Shown one piece after another: positions 7,586 to 16,621 of a stretch of DNA of 32,889 bases. Position 1 is the stretch's first letter; each line of letters opens with the position of its first letter. Below the pieces are notes generated by a model, which ran no database searches, was not told where the DNA came from, and saw only the letters and a list, made by a program, of their open reading frames with translations. Source of the DNA: Oceanobacillus indicireducens (GTDB lineage: Bacteria > Bacillota > Bacilli > Bacillales > Amphibacillaceae). Both the position numbers and the translations under genes were made by a program. Where the stretch lies: positions 1-32,889 of the forward strand of contig NZ_BMOS01000033.1 in assembly GCF_014647195.1 (NCBI RefSeq), given 5' to 3'.

Positions 7586-8470
7586 TTATTTCTCACTTTT
7601 TCCTTTATTAGCTTCACTTGGTAAACGAATAGCACTATCCAGAACAGGAACATGTTTTAATACTTCTTTTATTTGAGCAAAATCCTTTTCCATCGGCAGG
7701 AAGTAAACTGCCAATCTCCCATCCGCCATATCTCTTTTCGAAAGCGGGACAAGGTCTGGTTCTCCAGAATCAAGATAAGAACCTAGGATATTCGCCCCGT
7801 GGTGAAGTATAGCCTGCCTTTGACTCAAGTTGGACAAGGTTAATACACTATTTTGGTTTTTCGGTGTGATGATGACACCAACAGCCCGCTCCATAATCGT
7901 TTTTTTACTACTTTTCAAGCCGACGTTTTTTATATGGATATCATTTACATATAGATTCGGACCACAAAACCGAATATTCCCTTCGTCTATCTCCGCGATA
8001 TTGGACAGGATTTTTCCTTTTATTATTACTTTGATGATTAGAGTGAGGATAATTCCGATTAAGATAGCAAGCCATATGTAGTAGACTCCGATTAAGGTTG
8101 TAATCAATGCTACAAACATGACCATATAATTTCTTCCCTCAAATGCTTGAGCCATTCCTTCGATAAATCCTTCACCCCGTTGGACCAATTCTTTTCGATC
8201 CACCTTTTCAAGAGCTTCCCGTTCCATTTTGCGTACTTCCCGGAATTGTGTTGCTGCAAGACCTAAAAAGGTCACCGCCGTCCAATCAGATTCGAGGACC
8301 GCCGGAATGGAAACAGAACCGATGAACGCTGCAATAAATCCAAAAGAAAGATTGATTATTCGACCTGTCGGATATGTAGGATATTGCCTGAAATCGGTTC
8401 TTATCAGTAAAATCCGGGCCACAAACCCTACAAGTGTACCGATGACGACGGCTATCAAATACTGACTCAT
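7586..8470 (-). CDS. YIEGIA-family membrane protein
   Basis: The 294-residue protein has an N-terminal membrane helix (about 3-22), another near 40-58, a conserved soluble stretch containing FIEGMA at 102-107 (the family's YIEGIA motif, here varied at three positions), two closely packed helices around 113-150, and a C-terminal soluble domain (about 155-294). The family is conserved in endospore formers and its function is unresolved. It is the first gene of a possible unit with its 62-residue partner, pucB and pucA. The intergenic stretch 8471-8628 separates it from the divergent DUF1259 gene. Confidence 0.85.
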   Translation of the reverse strand: MSQYLIAVVIGTLVGFVARILLIRTDFRQYPTYPTGRIINLSFGFIAAFIGSVSIPAVLESDWTAVTFLGLAATQFREVRKMEREALEKVDRKELVQRGEGFIEGMAQAFEGRNYMVMFVALITTLIGVYYIWLAILIGIILTLIIKVIIKGKILSNIAEIDEGNIRFCGPNLYVNDIHIKNVGLKSSKKTIMERAVGVIITPKNQNSVLTLSNLSQRQAILHHGANILGSYLDSGEPDLVPLSKRDMADGRLAVYFLPMEKDFAQIKEVLKHVPVLDSAIRLPSEANKGKSEK

Positions 8471-8628
8471 CTATTTACCTCCACATCTTAGTTTATCTCT
8501 TCTATTTTTATCCACTTGGTGAAAAATATTCTTTATGAATAAACTTACGATTACACATTTTTTAGGTATAGAACAATAACGATCATTCATATAAAGCATT
8601 AAGGGATATAAAGTAAGGGAGGCGTTCG

Positions 8629-9300
8629 GTGTTGAATAGTAAGGAAAATGAATGGAAAAATTATATAGAATCCGCTCATAACTGGTTAGATGCAATTGAG
8701 TGGAGGGCATCTGAGCTTAAACCATTTTCATCCGCAAAAATATTTGATGAAAAAATAGCTAAAGTACGTAAAGAAATGGAGAAAAAACAACAAAATCAGG
8801 CGTTGATCCTTGGCTTATTGAAAGAATTAGATGCCTTATGTGAGCCCCTTCGTATACAGGAGTCGTTTTCAGGGGATTCAAGGGAAAGTAAAGATGAAAG
8901 TAAACGATCGGATCTAAAGGCTAAAGATTTATGTAGAAAAGTTGCACAAATTCTAAATGGAAAAAGTAAATTTGAAAACGGTGTCTGCTCCGTCCAAATC
9001 AATCGGCAACTCCAAGTGGAGGTTCAAGGAAAGAAAGCTTCATCAATTGCTTCCATAGATGTCGTTTTTGAATCCCTAGATAAGCAGGGTAACGTTTTAA
9101 ATATTGCTGAAATTGCGATTTTACAAGATGAAGCACCTGATTTTATTAGAGAAATCGCCGAATCGGGTTTAATCATCGGTGCTTTTCATAATCATTGGCT
9201 CTTTACAAACCCGTTAATTATGTATCTACATGTACAATCTATTGAACCACCTGTCCAATTTGCCGAGAAAATATCCAAAGCACTTTCAGTTTTACATTGA
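8629..9300 (+). CDS. DUF1259 (LppY/LpqO-type) protein
   Basis: A 223-residue protein. Residues 1-95 are polar and helical with coiled-coil-like charge (IAKVRKEMEKKQQNQAL). Residues 100-223 carry the DUF1259 hallmark GAFHNHWLF followed by PLIMYLHVQSIEPP and a terminal FAEKISKAL helix. The family is named after mycobacterial LppY/LpqO but this copy has no signal peptide or lipobox, so it should be cytoplasmic. The GTG at 8629 has a GGGAGG site 6 bases upstream. Metal binding by the His-rich HNH stretch is conceivable. Function unknown. Confidence 0.82.
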   Translation: MLNSKENEWKNYIESAHNWLDAIEWRASELKPFSSAKIFDEKIAKVRKEMEKKQQNQALILGLLKELDALCEPLRIQESFSGDSRESKDESKRSDLKAKDLCRKVAQILNGKSKFENGVCSVQINRQLQVEVQGKKASSIASIDVVFESLDKQGNVLNIAEIAILQDEAPDFIREIAESGLIIGAFHNHWLFTNPLIMYLHVQSIEPPVQFAEKISKALSVLH

Positions 9301-9442
9301 ACCCAAGCTACTGGTATTAAAATGAAATAAAACTTTACCCCTTATACTAATGAATACTCACACCGTATATCTTCTATACATAATAAATATTCAATTGCAG
9401 ACAATACCTTTTAGTGTATTTTATATGAAGGAGTTCATATTT

Positions 9443-9805
9443 ATGGAGAAGCAAACCGTCGAACAGCTTTATCATGAACAGCAACAGTTGAACCAGCAAA
9501 ATCAGGCTTCCGGTCAGCCGGCAAGTGTCGGACCAATGGGTTATCTTGAAAAAACGGCCCAAGCAATTCAACAATCACAACAGGCAATCCGACAAGTTCA
9601 GGTAGGTCAGTATCAACAACTTCAATTGGCAGAGCAAAGATTGCAACATGCCCTACTACAGTTGCAGCAATTTAAAACGAAGGGTACAAAAATGGCTGAG
9701 AAACTTCCCGAAAGCGTAAACCAACAGCTGGAACAGGCTTATCATGAAATCAATCAAGCCGGACAAACACTTGCACTCGTCCGGCGGCAATTAAGTAATT
9801 CGTGA
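9443..9805 (+). CDS. Gln-rich helical protein of unknown function
   Basis: A 120-residue protein with about a quarter glutamine, almost wholly helix-forming: EQLYHEQQQLNQQNQ, then QAIQQSQQAIRQVQ, QLAEQRLQHALLQLQQF, ending LVRRQLSNS. A short Gly/Pro turn (GQPASVGPMGYL) separates the first helix. The ATG at 9443 is used because AAGGAG lies 9 bases upstream; the longer frame from 9350 lacks a ribosome site. No family is recognised. A spore coat or coiled-coil structural protein would fit the composition. It converges on the pucE gene. Confidence 0.72.
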   Translation: MEKQTVEQLYHEQQQLNQQNQASGQPASVGPMGYLEKTAQAIQQSQQAIRQVQVGQYQQLQLAEQRLQHALLQLQQFKTKGTKMAEKLPESVNQQLEQAYHEINQAGQTLALVRRQLSNS

Positions 9806-9851
9806 ATAACAACACAGGTTTCATAATGGGATTTTTTAATCTTTCATCCAT

Positions 9852-10322
9852 TCAGCGTTTCACATTCAGGATGTTTTTAACGGATTCTTTTATTTCCTGG
9901 TATCCTGTACATCTGCAAATATTCGATTCCAGCCATTCATCAATGGCTGCATCATCCGCATCGGGATTATTCTGCACCAATGCATAACTGTTCAGAATAA
10001 ATCCCGGTGTGCAATAACCGCATTGTATTGCCCAATTTTTTATAAATTCCTCCGGTATCGTCTGATCCTTCAGCCCTTCAATCGTCATAATTTGGTATCC
10101 AACCGCTTCAACGGAAAGGATGTGGCAAGCATTGATAGGTATGCCATCAATCAGAACCGTACAGCTGCCACAATCACCATTATAGCATCCGGGTTTCACC
10201 CCCATGAGGCCTAACTTTTCTCGTAATGTATGTAGAAGTGTCTCGGAATTCCGCACATAAATTTCCTTCGATTGTTCATTCACTGTCAACTTAATTAATT
10301 GACCCGTTTCTATATTTTCCAT
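9852..10322 (-). CDS. pucE: Xanthine dehydrogenase iron-sulfur subunit
   Basis: The 156-residue protein carries two [2Fe-2S] clusters that pass electrons from the molybdenum site to FAD. The plant-type ferredoxin domain has Cys46, Cys51, Cys54 and Cys66 (PGCYNGDCGSC...NAC). The helical domain has Cys101 and Cys104 (QCGYCTPG) and Cys136 and Cys138 (NICRCTGY). All eight ligands are present and the length is normal. Its ATG overlaps the stop of the FAD subunit gene as TAATG, so translation is coupled. It is the last gene of the D-C-E operon, whereas in Bacillus subtilis the puc order runs C-D-E. Confidence 0.93.
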   Translation of the reverse strand: MENIETGQLIKLTVNEQSKEIYVRNSETLLHTLREKLGLMGVKPGCYNGDCGSCTVLIDGIPINACHILSVEAVGYQIMTIEGLKDQTIPEEFIKNWAIQCGYCTPGFILNSYALVQNNPDADDAAIDEWLESNICRCTGYQEIKESVKNILNVKR

Positions 10323-11161
10323 TATGACACCCTTCTTTCCACATGTTCTAGCAACTTACACAGGGACTGCTTCAATACAAACTCGCGATACTCCCTAGAA
10401 GCGTGCATGTCGTTTAGAATAGCGGACGGTAATAGATCTATTACCTTCCTTGCTCGCTCCCCCGGTGACTCTGCCGAATTATTCATGATGTCTTCAATTT
10501 CTCTTAAACGAAATGGGAACGGACAAACCCCACTAAAAGCAATGCGAATACGATCATCCACTTTTATCGATGCCAAAGAAACAATCGGATAATTTACTTT
10601 CGATTGCTTTGTTGTCTTATGATTAAAATATGGATATTTGGTATATTTTTCATTTATTAGGATCTGAACGATAAATTCGTCCTTCGCAAGTTTCATCCCC
10701 TTTCCTACAATCTCATGGATTTCAACTTGTCTTATCCCTTTTCCTCCTGCAAGTACAACCTTACTGTCCGAGAGTAGAAGAGGAAGGATAGCCTCCCTGT
10801 AAAATGTATCCCCTGCAAGATTGCCACCAATTGTTATTTTATTGCGGGCAGTCCGGAAGGCAATTGATCTTACAACATTGGATAACAAAGGAAAGAGGGG
10901 TGTATCTGCAATAGCCGTTAAAGATACGGTTGATCCGATTACAATCTGACCCGCTTCCCTCTTGAATGTATTGCACTCCGGAATGTTTTTTAAATCAATT
11001 ATTGCTTGGGGTGTAATTTCATTCAACCGTGACCGGCTAATTAGCTCTGTTCCACCCCCGTAATAAACGGTATCTTTATTGTCAGCAGTTAACGCTTGAT
11101 AAATTTTTATCGCATCCGTAATCGCCTTTGGTCGGTGGTATTCGAAGTCAATTGGGATCAT
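10322..11161 (-). CDS. pucC: Xanthine dehydrogenase FAD-binding subunit
   Basis: A 279-residue subunit of the CoxM/PucC family. YGGGTELISR near residue 37 and TIGGNLAGDTFYREAILPLL near residue 106 are the flavin phosphate-binding loops. The protein passes electrons from the iron-sulfur subunit to NAD+ or another acceptor. The ATG at 11161 forms an ATGA overlap with the stop of the large subunit gene and has a strong GGAGGAGG site; the longer frame from 11188 is less likely. Length and domains look complete. Confidence 0.92.
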   Translation of the reverse strand: MIPIDFEYHRPKAITDAIKIYQALTADNKDTVYYGGGTELISRSRLNEITPQAIIDLKNIPECNTFKREAGQIVIGSTVSLTAIADTPLFPLLSNVVRSIAFRTARNKITIGGNLAGDTFYREAILPLLLSDSKVVLAGGKGIRQVEIHEIVGKGMKLAKDEFIVQILINEKYTKYPYFNHKTTKQSKVNYPIVSLASIKVDDRIRIAFSGVCPFPFRLREIEDIMNNSAESPGERARKVIDLLPSAILNDMHASREYREFVLKQSLCKLLEHVERRVS

Positions 11162-13503
11162 CGTCCTCCTCCTTTCATGCTTCCCCATATTCGCTCATGT
11201 GTCAGTGGTAGTTGATAAAGATCCGTGCCACAAGCTTTCGCAAGAGCATTCCCAAGTGCGCCGGCCATGCCAATCACACCATATTCCCCCATTCCTCTTG
11301 CCCCGTATGGTCCGTCAACAAGTGGGGTTTCAACAAAATCTACTAAGTACTCGGGAATTTCACTTGAACGAAGGATATCATATGTTCTTAATTGGGGATT
11401 CAATATTTTTCCGTGACCATCAAATATAAAGGATTCCCGACTAGCCCAACTTAACCCCATATACATCCCACCGCGCATTTGTCCAATTGCCGCTTGGGGA
11501 TTTATCACCTTGCCCGCATCAAGTACAGTAGCGGATTTTAACACACGATACGTAAAGTCTTCCGGATTAAATTCTACTTCCACGGCCTGAACACCAACGG
11601 CCCATTGCGGCCCAGGCTTTCCAAATCCAGTCTCCGGATCCAGTGGTGTTAAATGACGCACATTATAAGACCCTTCACCAAGCACAAGACCGCCAACCGT
11701 ATTACCATCCGGATATTTATAACCTACAGCTAGATCGGTGATTTTCACGCCATATTCCGGACTGTCCTTTACGTAAACCCGGCTATTCCCAACTTCAAGA
11801 TCATCCGGGAGACATTTTAGTGCAACCGCTCCGATTTTCTTAAGTTGGGTGATTGCATCGTCGGCCGCCGCCATGACCGCACGTCCTGCAATATAAGTGG
11901 TGCTACTTGCGACCGTTTTCCATTGATGTGGGTCATGATGTGTATTCACTTCAAGCTTAACGTGAATATCCTTCATTGCCATCTTCATTTTTTCCGCGAG
12001 AATTTGTGCCAGTACTGTTTTCGTACCTTGTCCAACTTCAATTGCCGCACAACTCAAATTCACACTACCATCTGTATTAAACGTTAAAACAGCACCTGCT
12101 GTAGCATTTGGCGGTGTACTTGATGTCTTCCACAGGCAACTGATGCCTTTTGCCCGGATTTTTCCGTCCTCTGTCTTCATGATTTGCGTATCCGGATTCC
12201 AATTGAGCATTTCTTTCATTCTAAGTAGACATGCGGAGATATCCCCAATATTACTTGCATTCAAATGTACCTGGGTAGGCGTCGTGTCCCCTGGTTTAAT
12301 AGCGTTTAACAAGCGTAACTCCAGCGGATCCATGTTAAGCTTTTCCGCTAACTTGTCCATTGCCCTTTCGATTGCAAAGGTTAACTCCGGATGCCCAAAC
12401 CCGCGGAATGATGTAGCGTAAGGATGATTCGTATACATACAATAAGAATCGCAATAAACATTTTCTATTGAATACGGTCCTGTACAATCACTCGCAGCGG
12501 CCTTGCTTATTCCTGCTCCTGTATCTGAATAAGCACCGCCATCAAACAGATATTCGATTTCAGCAGCTTGTAGCTTTCCCTCTTGCGTTGCCCCGAGTTT
12601 TACCCTTGCTTCTAGCCCAATATGAACCGGTGAAGCCATCAAGTCTTCTTCCCGGCTATTTTGCAAATTCACCAGTTTACCTCCAACTGCCCGCGAGGCT
12701 AAATATGCCAAAAATTCAAGTTGGACCGCACCCTTACCACCGAAAGCTCCGCCGACCGCTGGGGTATGGACTGTTATCATTCCTGGTTTAATATGGAAAA
12801 ACTGACTTAAAAGCTTTCGTACATAAAAAGGACCTTGTGATGCCGTATGAACAATAACATGGCCACTCGGTTTAATTTCAGCTCGCGCACTTCTCGTCTC
12901 AAGCGCCGCATGGTCGGAAGGACCGAAAGAAACCTTTGAATCTATTTTTACATCACTATTCTTCCAACCAGCTTCCAAATTCCCTTTTCTGATTTTAGTA
13001 AGATTTGCGATGTTTGTATTGGGAACGGGATAAACTCCCTTTACTTGAACTTTATAACTGCCTAAATCTTCATGGATTAAAGGTGTATCAGATTTTAGAG
13101 CTTCGGATGGAGAGTTCACGACCGGTAGATCTTCATATACGACTTCTATAAGCATTGCCGCCTTTTTTGCTTGCTGTTCTGTATCGGCAACGACAAGCGC
13201 AATCGGTTCACCGAAGTATCTTACCTTTTTTAAAGCTAAAGGTGGACGATCAGCAAGCAAGGGGCCCACGGGGAAAGGAAAAGACTCCCCCGTTATGATC
13301 GCTCGTACTCCAGAAACTTCCCATGCTTTCTTAAGGTTTATAGAATGAATCATTGCGTGCGCTCGATCGCTAATATGTAATTTGGCATGCAACATACCTG
13401 GGGAGGACAAATCATTCGTATATTTCGTTCTTCCCGATGCTTTATCTGCAATATCTACTCTCGGAACACTTTTACCGACGACTGAAAAGTTATTTGAATT
13501 CAT
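11158..13503 (-). CDS. pucD: Xanthine dehydrogenase molybdopterin subunit
   Basis: This 781-residue catalytic subunit should hydroxylate hypoxanthine and xanthine to uric acid. The a/b hammerhead domain lies at about 15-130. Cofactor-binding loops include GGAFGG at 251-256, FRGFGHPE (whose Arg matches the substrate-orienting arginine of xanthine oxidases), VEVGQGTKTVLAQI and GQMRGGMYMG. GARGMGE holds Glu740, the catalytic base position. GGAGGGG precedes the ATG. It heads the pucD-pucC-pucE operon. The superfamily also contains CO dehydrogenase and aldehyde or nicotinate hydroxylases, so the substrate is inferred from the XdhC and MobA-like genes nearby. Confidence 0.88.
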   Translation of the reverse strand: MNSNNFSVVGKSVPRVDIADKASGRTKYTNDLSSPGMLHAKLHISDRAHAMIHSINLKKAWEVSGVRAIITGESFPFPVGPLLADRPPLALKKVRYFGEPIALVVADTEQQAKKAAMLIEVVYEDLPVVNSPSEALKSDTPLIHEDLGSYKVQVKGVYPVPNTNIANLTKIRKGNLEAGWKNSDVKIDSKVSFGPSDHAALETRSARAEIKPSGHVIVHTASQGPFYVRKLLSQFFHIKPGMITVHTPAVGGAFGGKGAVQLEFLAYLASRAVGGKLVNLQNSREEDLMASPVHIGLEARVKLGATQEGKLQAAEIEYLFDGGAYSDTGAGISKAAASDCTGPYSIENVYCDSYCMYTNHPYATSFRGFGHPELTFAIERAMDKLAEKLNMDPLELRLLNAIKPGDTTPTQVHLNASNIGDISACLLRMKEMLNWNPDTQIMKTEDGKIRAKGISCLWKTSSTPPNATAGAVLTFNTDGSVNLSCAAIEVGQGTKTVLAQILAEKMKMAMKDIHVKLEVNTHHDPHQWKTVASSTTYIAGRAVMAAADDAITQLKKIGAVALKCLPDDLEVGNSRVYVKDSPEYGVKITDLAVGYKYPDGNTVGGLVLGEGSYNVRHLTPLDPETGFGKPGPQWAVGVQAVEVEFNPEDFTYRVLKSATVLDAGKVINPQAAIGQMRGGMYMGLSWASRESFIFDGHGKILNPQLRTYDILRSSEIPEYLVDFVETPLVDGPYGARGMGEYGVIGMAGALGNALAKACGTDLYQLPLTHERIWGSMKGGGR

Positions 13504-13573
13504 CGTTCCCCTCCAAATTTGACTTTATGGAACAAGTATTCACGATTGGAGGTTTTTTATACCTTAAAATGGC

Positions 13574-13597
13574 GCTCATCATCAGGTTTTGATGAGC
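13574..13597. other. Hairpin in the pucD leader region
   Basis: The perfect stem GCTCATCA/TGATGAGC with an 8-base loop lies about 70 bases before pucD on the minus strand. It could be an operator, a leader hairpin or a leftover terminator. No known riboswitch fold was recognised. The stretch 13600-13870 contains no gene I can support. Confidence 0.35.
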
Positions 13598-13871
13598 ACT
13601 TTCTGTTTGCTTAATATCAAATTACTTACCCAATGGGACAAAGAACTTAAATAATATTGAAAGCGATGCCAATAATGGATATAATTAGATTATTGAAAAT
13701 GGCGATGTGTCAGTCAGTTATTTTTGCTCTAACTGCATATCGATAAGCCAGTGCTAATTGGTTTTTTTGCTCTTATTTCTTTTTTCCTTTGGTATCAAAA
13801 ACTAAATCCATTATCCCTTCCATTATACTTCATAGCTTATATAACTTGCATGGAGGCTTATTAACTTTTTA

Positions 13872-14025
13872 TCACGTATTAACGGTCTGTAATATCCCCA
13901 CCTCTATACAGGAGGGTAGCCCAACATGTGAAGATGGGGGTATACAGTCCGTAAATACCTGATTCTGTTCAACTAACATTCAGTGAGGGGGTAAGGAATT
14001 CCTCACTGAATGAAGTTTCACTTTA
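13872..14025 (+). repeat. 155-bp two-hairpin element, copy 2
   Basis: The same ends and layout as copy 1 (TCACGTATTAACGG to GAAGTTTCACTTTA). The right hairpin here reads CATTCAGTGAGG/CCTCACTGAATG, with a G-to-A change on one arm matched by C-to-T on the other relative to copy 1. The left hairpin keeps ACGGTCTGTA/TACAGTCCGT. It lies upstream of the gene at 14072. Confidence 0.85.
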
Positions 14026-14071
14026 CAATTTTGACTTTGTACCAAGATGGTAATCAGACAAAATAAGGGGA

Positions 14072-14518
14072 GTGATTTTCATATATTATCTTACAAAAAT
14101 AGGAGTAGTGGGTGTTTTTATAATTTTAGTTGTTTCCATTGCTTTCTTATGGGACTATATTGCAGGTAAATTGGAAAAAAACAGGGTGAAAACAAAAGTT
14201 GGAAAAATAATAACAGTATTGATAACAATGATTCTCCAATTATTATTTGTGTTGACGATAACTGCAATATATCATTTAACTTTTATTGATACCCTTTTCG
14301 TAACATGTTTCTTAATACTAACTATAACATGGCTTTTTTCTTATTTCGGTAATTATAGTCAAAACAGTCGAAGCATCACGGATAAATATCAAGGAGGCAA
14401 TGATTATAAAGTTAAAGTATTTAAGTTAAGGTTAAATCCAGTTCTAATAGGTATTTATTTGTTTTCGATTGTTGGAATATTATTCGGTTTTCTATACTAT
14501 GCTCCTTATTTTATTTGA
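14072..14518 (+). CDS. Four-helix membrane protein of unknown function
   Basis: About 148 residues with four predicted membrane segments, near residues 8-31, 45-70, 72-92 and 122-146. A short basic stretch (KLEKNRVKTKVGK) lies between helices 1 and 2, and a polar loop (NYSQNSRSITDKYQGG) between 3 and 4. There is no catalytic or transport motif. The start is uncertain: the GTG at 14072 is almost touching its AAGGGG site, so a few residues could be wrong. Its AT-rich sequence and position behind the repeat element suggest a recent or poorly conserved gene. Confidence 0.6.
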   Translation: MIFIYYLTKIGVVGVFIILVVSIAFLWDYIAGKLEKNRVKTKVGKIITVLITMILQLLFVLTITAIYHLTFIDTLFVTCFLILTITWLFSYFGNYSQNSRSITDKYQGGNDYKVKVFKLRLNPVLIGIYLFSIVGILFGFLYYAPYFI

Positions 14519-14624
14519 AATCTTGATTTGGTTGTTTGAAATAGACTAGGGAATTCTAACAGATTTGTGGTTTTCTTAGTGGAGAAATATATACAATAAA
14601 AAGCTTGCCTATTCTTTTAGTTAT

Positions 14625-14683
14625 AAAAAACCCCCCATCCAGTAACAGAGAACATAATTATTTCTTCGTCTACTATATGGGGA
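14625..14683 (-). terminator. Terminator of the fructose operon
   Basis: On the minus strand CCCCAT...TACTGGATGGGG forms a stem with some wobble pairs, followed at once by GGTTTTTT. It lies 28 bases or more past the fruA stop at 14711. Confidence 0.65.
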
Positions 14684-14710
14684 GCATATCAACATTTTAA
14701 GTGTCCCTAT

Positions 14711-16606
14711 TTATTTTTCTTCAACAGGTTTTTTCCATAAACCTAGTAAGATTCCTGCAACAACCATGCCGATAATAAGGGACAGTATAAAGAACCAAGG
14801 ATGTTCCGCAAGTGGGGCAACGAATAATCCTCCATGCGGGGCAGGTATCGCACTATTCCAAGCTTGAGTCAATCCACCTGCAATTGCCGCACCTAAAACA
14901 GATGAACCAATCACGCGTAGGGGGTCGGCCGCTGCAAAAGGAATTGCTCCTTCTGTTATAAAGGAAATTCCCATTACATAGTTGGTCATCCCTGACTTCC
15001 GTTCCTGATCGGTAAATTTATTTTTAAAGAACGTCGAAGCGAGCGCAATCGCTAGTGGTGGAACCATTCCGCCAGCCATGACAGCAGCCATCAAACTGCC
15101 ATCACCTGTATCCGTGAAGATTCCAATTGAAAAAGCATAGGCTGCTTTATTGAACGGTCCACCCATATCGATCGCCATCATTCCACCAAGCAAGGCACCA
15201 AGCAGAACAGCATTTCCAGTGCCAAGATTTTGCAGAAAATCAAGCATCGCATGATTAACGGTAGAGAAAACTGGACCGATGATGAAATACATTAAAAGTC
15301 CTGTAATAAATAATCCGACAACAGGATAAAAAAGAATTGATTTTAATCCGTCGAGAGACTTCGGTAATCCTCGGAATGCCCTTTTCAAAAATACAATTAC
15401 ATAACCTGCCAAGAAACCGGCAACGAGTCCGCCAATAAATCCGGCATCACTTTGAACCGCCATTAATCCGCCGACTACACCTGGCATTAATCCAGGCCGG
15501 TCTGCAATACTCATTGCGATAAATCCGGCAAAGATCGGGATGAGGAAGTCAAAGGCACTTCCACCGACTCCATTTAAGAATAGGAAAATCTGGCTTTCAT
15601 CCCCAACAAAACGTTCAACTAAAAAGGAAATTGCCATCAAAATTCCGCCACCAACAACAAATGGAAGCATGTGGGAAATTCCGTTCATTAAGTCCTTGTA
15701 GATTTTATTCCAGATAGAGCCCGCTGATGTCTTGGCTGTGTTATTTTCAGCTTTTTCTCCTTCACCGGATGAATGATAAATCGGAGCATCCTTCTTAACC
15801 GCTTTTGTAATCAATTCTTCCGCTTTACTAATTCCGTCACTGACAGGTCGGTCGAGTAGCGGTTTTCCGTGGAATCGGTCCATCTCCACTTTTTTACTTG
15901 CAGCGATGATGACCGCATCCGCCCGCTCGATTTCTTCATCCGTCAATTTATGTTTTGCACCGTCCGAACCGTTTGTCTCTACCCGAATATTGACATTCAT
16001 TTCGGCCGCTTTTTGTTTCAGCGCATCCTCTGCCATGTACGTGTGGGCTATTCCAGTCGGACAAGCCGTAACCGCTACGATGAATGGTTTTTCTTCCTCG
16101 GCTACTTCGTTTTTCTCAGATTCTGTAGTTTCCTCTTTTTCTTCCGCTTCATCAGCCTCTGCTTCGCTAAAGAGATCCTGAACTTCATCTGGTGTTGTAA
16201 CTTGCTTTAGCTTTTCCACAAAATCGGGATCAATTAACTTCCGGGAAAGGGCTGCTAATGTTTGCAAATGCGTATCATCCTCGCCATCCGGTACCGCTAT
16301 CATAAAAAATAGATACGTCGGCTGGCCGTCCAACGATTCAAACTCAACTCCTGATTTGCTCTTTGCAAATAATACGGTCGGTTCTTTCACCGCTTGATGC
16401 CGGGCATGAGGCATTGCAATCCCATCACCGAGTCCAGTAGATGTTTGAGCTTCTCTTGCTAGAATAGCCTCTTTAAAAGAAGCAAAATCATTTACGACCC
16501 CGTGAGTTTCCAGGCTCTTTATCATTTCATCAATGACGGATTCCTTTTCCTGAGCCTGCAAGTCCATAATCATAATATCTTTTCGCAGCAAATCGATAAC
16601 TTGCAT
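14711..16606 (-). CDS. fruA: PTS fructose-specific EIIABC transporter
   Basis: The 631-residue enzyme imports fructose and phosphorylates it to fructose 1-phosphate. Domain order is EIIA (about 1-145, phospho-His67 in GIAMPHARH), an acidic linker (about 147-172), EIIB (about 175-270, phospho-Cys182 in TACPTGIAHTY) and EIIC (about 300-625, with many membrane helices). Length and order match Bacillus FruA. I placed the start at the ATG at 16606, with AAGGAG 8 bases upstream, rather than the GTG at 16615. It follows fruK directly and its substrate is supported by the fruR-fruK context. Confidence 0.94.
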   Translation of the reverse strand: MQVIDLLRKDIMIMDLQAQEKESVIDEMIKSLETHGVVNDFASFKEAILAREAQTSTGLGDGIAMPHARHQAVKEPTVLFAKSKSGVEFESLDGQPTYLFFMIAVPDGEDDTHLQTLAALSRKLIDPDFVEKLKQVTTPDEVQDLFSEAEADEAEEKEETTESEKNEVAEEEKPFIVAVTACPTGIAHTYMAEDALKQKAAEMNVNIRVETNGSDGAKHKLTDEEIERADAVIIAASKKVEMDRFHGKPLLDRPVSDGISKAEELITKAVKKDAPIYHSSGEGEKAENNTAKTSAGSIWNKIYKDLMNGISHMLPFVVGGGILMAISFLVERFVGDESQIFLFLNGVGGSAFDFLIPIFAGFIAMSIADRPGLMPGVVGGLMAVQSDAGFIGGLVAGFLAGYVIVFLKRAFRGLPKSLDGLKSILFYPVVGLFITGLLMYFIIGPVFSTVNHAMLDFLQNLGTGNAVLLGALLGGMMAIDMGGPFNKAAYAFSIGIFTDTGDGSLMAAVMAGGMVPPLAIALASTFFKNKFTDQERKSGMTNYVMGISFITEGAIPFAAADPLRVIGSSVLGAAIAGGLTQAWNSAIPAPHGGLFVAPLAEHPWFFILSLIIGMVVAGILLGLWKKPVEEK

Positions 16607-16621
16607 CTTCCTCACTCCTTT

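Noticed and set aside
9350-9442. N-terminal extension of the Gln-rich protein
   Set aside because: No ribosome site precedes the ATG at 9350, while a well-spaced AAGGAG precedes the ATG at 9443.
11845-12791. Several plus-strand frames of 80-107 codons
   Set aside because: All are shadows opposite the molybdopterin subunit gene.
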